A DNA stretch of 8,740 nucleotides from Thermoleophilia bacterium (GTDB taxonomy: Bacteria; Actinomycetota; Thermoleophilia; Miltoncostaeales; Miltoncostaeaceae): NCBI GenBank assembly GCA_017882555.1, contig JADGPH010000253.1:1-8740 (forward strand). The letters are read 5' to 3'. Below are positions 6,890 to 8,740 of the stretch, one piece after another. The stretch's first letter is position 1. The number at the start of each line of letters is the position of its first letter. The notes beneath the pieces are model-generated. The model was given only the letters and a program-made list of their open reading frames with translations, made no database searches and had not been told where the DNA came from. Made by a program: the position numbers and the translations under genes.

Positions 6890-7132
6890 CTAGTTGGGCA
6901 CAAGCGACTCGCCGCCGCGACGACGACGCTCAAGCCATCCCAGCAATTGCGCGCGTTGGCCGTCGTCGAGCCAAAATACCAGGGCGTGGTGCAGGCGCTC
7001 GAGGGGTTCGCCGGCACCGGCGAGGGCTTGATTGCGCTGCGTGCGCCAGGCAATCCAGCCAACGAGCTGGTCGGCTTCGGCCTCGCTCAGGTGCACGCAG
7101 CAAAACGCTTCGATGTCATCTGCGGTCGCCAT
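6890..7132 (-). CDS. 80-aa protein with internal repeat, behind a LexA-like operator
   Basis: 80 residues from the ATG at 7132; a longer frame to 7192 would run across the operator and -10, so I prefer the internal ATG. It is soluble, with no membrane helix or signal. It contains two similar segments about 40 residues apart: L-S-E-A-E-A-D-Q-L-V-G-W-I-A-W-R (15-30) and L-D-D-G-Q-R-A-Q-L-L-G-W-L-E-R-R (55-70), sharing L...QL-x-GW...R. A tandem duplication of a helical hairpin is likely. There is a Cys-Cys pair at 11-12 and a basic RRRR near the end. I do not recognise a family. No Shine-Dalgarno precedes the ATG, and the -10-like hexamer lies only 9 bases upstream, so the mRNA may be leaderless. 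It leads the run towards ogt (52-base gap). Confidence 0.65.
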   Translation of the reverse strand: MATADDIEAFCCVHLSEAEADQLVGWIAWRTQRNQALAGAGEPLERLHHALVFWLDDGQRAQLLGWLERRRRGGESLVPN

Positions 7133-7141
7133 GGGACGGGC

Positions 7142-7147
7142 ATGATA
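7142..7147 (-). promoter_or_regulatory. -10-like element for the 80-aa gene
   Basis: TATCAT on the minus strand lies one base downstream of the LexA-like palindrome and 9 bases before the ATG at 7132. Transcription would start at or very near the start codon. No good -35 is seen at 16-18 bases spacing, so the assignment is tentative. Confidence 0.4.
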
Positions 7148-7148
7148 G

Positions 7149-7162
7149 CGAACGTACGTTCG
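7149..7162. promoter_or_regulatory. LexA (SOS) operator candidate
   Basis: CGAACGTACGTTCG is a perfect 14-bp palindrome. It has the form CGAAC-N4-GTTCG known for LexA operators in Bacillus (CGAACRNRYGTTYC) and Actinobacteria. It is centred about 23 bases upstream of the ATG at 7132 on the minus strand and touches the -10-like hexamer, so bound LexA would block RNA polymerase. No other GAAC-N4-GTTC site was seen in the window. Confidence 0.72.
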
Positions 7163-7230
7163 AGTCTGCGGTACGGTGGAGCCAGCTCGCACGCGTGGTC
7201 ACCGTGGGGGTCACAGCACGGAATCGGGCC

Positions 7231-7267
7231 CAAAACGGTACGTACCGCGCATCCGGGCGCGGTACGT
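7231..7267 (-). terminator. Intrinsic terminator of the omega-subunit gene
   Basis: ACGTACCGCGC (7240-7250) and GCGCGGTACGT (7257-7267) form a perfect 11-bp stem with a 6-base loop. On the minus strand it is followed by ACCGTTTTG, giving a short U-run. It lies 47 bases past the omega stop codon and insulates that gene from the operator region at 7142-7162. Confidence 0.72.
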
Positions 7268-7313
7268 GATCGGCGCTATCGGCCCGGGGGCAACGGGCGC
7301 GGCGGATGCGGGC

Positions 7314-7862
7314 TTAAGACTCGTCTTCCTCGTCGTCTTCGGCTTCCTGCTCGGCCAGACCTTCGAGACTGACGTCAACGAGCTCCTCTGCGACCAGGGT
7401 GACCTCGTCGTCGTCCTCGGTGTCGTCGTCCTCGTCGCCGGTGTCATCGGTCGGTGGCTCGCCCTCGAGGACCTGTGCGAGTGCCGGGGTGAGGTCGCTG
7501 TCGTCTTCGACCCCGAGTTCGGCTTCCTCGTCGTCTTCGGTCAGGCTCTCGAGCAGCAGCGTCTCTTCGAGCGGGTCAACTACCGCCGTGGGGATCTCCT
7601 CGAGCACATCGTCGTGACCCTCTGGATCCCAGTGCACGATCACTTCGCCCGCCAGGATCTCGGCTTCGGCCAGCGCCACCGGGTCGCGCGTGATGAGCTC
7701 GCCCGCAGCGGGCGGCGGAGCGGACTCCGCACGCAGTTCCGCGGGGTCAGCAGTCAGCCAGAGGGTGATTTGCCGCGCGCGCTTTGAGACGGCATGCACC
7801 AATGCATACCGTGAGCCATCCACATGTTCCAACGCCTGATCCAGGCGACGTCCGTACAGCAT
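7314..7862 (-). CDS. rpoZ: RNA polymerase omega subunit with long acidic C-terminal tail
   Basis: 182 residues against about 80-110 for typical omega. The N-terminal LDQALEHVDGSRYALVHAVSKRARQI (7-32) carries the family hallmark: (D)SRYALV followed by KRARQI. PVALAEAEILAGEV (61-74) corresponds to the second conserved helix (PLTIALEEIAEGKI in others). Omega binds the beta' subunit and helps assemble and stabilise RNA polymerase. Residues 84-182 contain no Lys, Arg or His and are dominated by Asp and Glu, with runs such as DEDDD and EDDEEDE; this tail is not part of the normal fold and is probably disordered. The start is supported by GGGGGG (7868-7873 on the minus strand) five bases before the ATG. 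It is divergent from csrA, not beside gmk as in many bacteria. Assignment to omega is strong for the N-terminus. Confidence 0.85.
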   Translation of the reverse strand: MLYGRRLDQALEHVDGSRYALVHAVSKRARQITLWLTADPAELRAESAPPPAAGELITRDPVALAEAEILAGEVIVHWDPEGHDDVLEEIPTAVVDPLEETLLLESLTEDDEEAELGVEDDSDLTPALAQVLEGEPPTDDTGDEDDDTEDDDEVTLVAEELVDVSLEGLAEQEAEDDEEDES

Positions 7863-7912
7863 TAATTCCCCCCGTTAGTACATGTAAGGCGAGAGCCCGA
7901 CCGTGCATACTA
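7863..7912. promoter_or_regulatory. Divergent promoter region of rpoZ and csrA
   Basis: 103 bases separate the two divergent start codons, so both promoters must lie here or further into the csrA leader. Possible -10-like CATACT (7906-7911) faces csrA, and a TACATGTA palindrome (7879-7886) lies between them. No good -35 elements can be defined by eye. Confidence 0.35.
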
Positions 7913-7956
7913 CTCTGCGTCTGGCGAATCGACGCAGGACGCAGAGCGCAAGGAGG
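7913..7956 (+). promoter_or_regulatory. csrA leader with alternative hairpins and strong ribosome site
   Basis: CTCTGCGTC (7913-7921) can pair with GACGCAGAG (7938-7946, 9 bp). Its inner CTGCGTC (7915-7921) can instead pair with GACGCAG (7931-7937, 7 bp). This is possible because GACGCAG is directly repeated. The strong ribosome site AAGGAGG (7950-7956) lies 9 bases before the ATG. GGA, the core of CsrA-bound RNA, occurs at 7937-7939 and within the ribosome site at 7952-7954, so translational autorepression is plausible. Confidence 0.5.
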
Positions 7957-7965
7957 CCTCTGGGC

Positions 7966-8190
7966 ATGTTGGTGCTGACTCGGAAAAAGCATCAGAGCAT
8001 CATGATCGGCGAGAACATCGAGATTTCGGTCCTCGATGTGATCGGGGACAAGGTGCGGATCGGTATCCAAGCGCCGCGTGAGGTCTCGGTGTTCCGCAAG
8101 GAAGTATTTGTCGAGATCCAGATTGCGGCGAGCGAGATTGAGGACGCACCAAACTCCCCGGATGAGCCCCCCGCGGGCGACCCTGACTAG
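7966..8190 (+). CDS. csrA: Carbon storage regulator CsrA (translational repressor)
   Basis: 74 residues from the ATG at 7966; the strong AAGGAGG nine bases upstream and the canonical MLVLTRK beginning fix this start, although the frame is open further upstream. CsrA is a small dimer that binds GGA motifs in mRNA leaders, usually blocking ribosome binding, and regulates carbon metabolism, motility and surface growth. Conserved features: LTRK (4-7), IMIG (12-15), DKVRIGIQAP (28-37) and VSVFRKEV (40-47), with the key RNA-binding Arg44. The C-terminal ~20 residues form an acidic, proline-rich tail without known function. In many bacteria csrA neighbours flagellar genes and fliW; neither is present here. 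CsrA is uncommon in Actinobacteria. Confidence 0.95.
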   Translation: MLVLTRKKHQSIMIGENIEISVLDVIGDKVRIGIQAPREVSVFRKEVFVEIQIAASEIEDAPNSPDEPPAGDPD

Positions 8191-8241
8191 CGCTCGGCGC
8201 AGTGCAGGCGTTCGACGTTCGCGTCGGTCGGCCTGAGCGCT
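8189..8241 (+). terminator. Inverted repeat after csrA, possible terminator
   Basis: AGCGCTC (8189-8195) and GAGCGCT (8235-8241) are complementary; GGC and GCC extend the stem past one bulged T. The loop is about 32-39 bases and no T-run follows, so intrinsic termination is uncertain. It overlaps the csrA stop codon. Confidence 0.3.
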
Positions 8242-8273
8242 GATCCCCATCGGTGGGCCGAGCCGCCGGCGCG

Positions 8274-8740
8274 GTGCGCCGTGTCGGGATAGGCTCCGAT
8301 GCGGTGCATTGGTTCCATCAATACATCGGCGGCCCGTTTCAGCATGCGGTTGTCGACCCGATTCAGCATCTTCTGCTGGGCCACGGTGGCGTGGTCGCGT
8401 ACCTGCTGGTGTTCGGATTGGTGTTTGCCGAGGACGCCCTGTTTGCCGGGTTCGTGATCCCCGGTGAGACCGCCGCGGTGCTCGGCGGGGTCTTGGCAAG
8501 CCGAGGGTCAGTGAATCTGGGCATCATGATCGGGGTCGTCGTCGTTGCGGCGATCGTCGGTGACTCGGTGGGGTACGAGGTGGGTCACCACTTCGGGTCC
8601 CGCTTGATGCAACTGCGCCCGTTGCGCGCCCATCAACACCGCTTGCAGCACGCACAGGACTTTGTCCGCGACCATGGGGCCCCCGCGGTCTTTCTCGGAC
8701 GTTTTGTCGCGTTCTTTCGTGCGACGGTGCCCGGCCTCGC
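8274..8740 (+). CDS. DedA family (VTT domain) membrane protein, 3' truncated
   Basis: 155 residues are visible before the window ends. After a ~40-residue N-terminus come a hydrophobic segment (VVAYLLVFGLVFAEDALFAG, 40-59), the family's IPGE turn (62-65), a second hydrophobic region (GIMIGVVVVAAIVGDSVGYEVGHHFGSRL, 83-111) with the GDxxxYxxGxxxG motif, and FLGRFVAFFRATVPG (140-154), matching the FxxRFxPxxRxxxP motif whose arginines are needed in E. coli homologues. DedA/VTT proteins are inner-membrane proteins linked to phospholipid and undecaprenyl-phosphate flipping and to membrane potential. The start is uncertain: no ATG is in frame, and GTG codons occur at 8253, 8274 and 8304; 8274 gives a short basic N-terminus. 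It follows csrA on the same strand but may have its own promoter. Confidence 0.85.
   Translation, partial: MRRVGIGSDAVHWFHQYIGGPFQHAVVDPIQHLLLGHGGVVAYLLVFGLVFAEDALFAGFVIPGETAAVLGGVLASRGSVNLGIMIGVVVVAAIVGDSVGYEVGHHFGSRLMQLRPLRAHQHRLQHAQDFVRDHGAPAVFLGRFVAFFRATVPGL

Noticed and set aside
7320..7560. Apparent GTCGTC/CTCGTC microsatellite
   Set aside because: This is explained by Asp/Glu codon runs in the acidic tail of the omega subunit, not an independent repeat array.
7176..7787. Plus-strand frame opposite the omega gene, rich in Val/Leu
   Set aside because: The hydrophobic look comes from reading the complement of Asp/Glu codons (GTC, CTC); the omega motifs on the minus strand are decisive.

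Overview
The window is GC-rich and gene-dense, with no stretch above about 150 bases lacking a gene. It looks like chromosomal core sequence from a deep-branching actinobacterium. The main reason is the gene order mazG - eno - divIC/ftsB-like - DUF501, a well-known actinobacterial block (in mycobacteria mazG-lpqU-eno-Rv1024-Rv1025). The enolase C-terminal motifs and the presence of CsrA, which most Actinobacteria lack, make a lineage such as Thermoleophilia plausible, but I cannot assign it firmly. There are no tRNA or rRNA genes, insertion sequences or CRISPR arrays.

Plus-strand block, 1-5193. The 3' part of a PpiC-type peptidyl-prolyl isomerase overlaps mazG (nucleotide house-cleaning) by one base. 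Next come a soluble histidine-kinase-like protein that lacks the phospho-accepting His, enolase with a good ribosome site, an FtsB/DivIC septum protein, a DUF501 protein and an unrecognised 109-aa protein. The last three overlap and are probably translated together.

Minus-strand block, 7132 down to 5213. Three co-directional genes converge on the first block: an 80-aa protein with an internal repeat, an Ogt-type DNA alkyltransferase, and an unrecognised 339-aa protein. Just upstream of the 80-aa gene is a perfect 14-bp palindrome, CGAACGTACGTTCG (7149-7162). It fits the LexA (SOS) operator known from Gram-positive bacteria and abuts a -10-like hexamer. This suggests a DNA-damage-induced operon carrying a known alkylation-repair enzyme and two uncharacterised proteins, the most interesting feature of the window.

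Divergent pair, 7314-8190. An RNA polymerase omega subunit (minus strand) carries an unusual ~100-residue acidic C-terminal tail and is followed by a strong intrinsic terminator. Divergent from it is csrA, whose leader can fold into two mutually exclusive hairpins next to GGA motifs, suggesting autoregulation. The window ends inside a DedA-family membrane protein gene.
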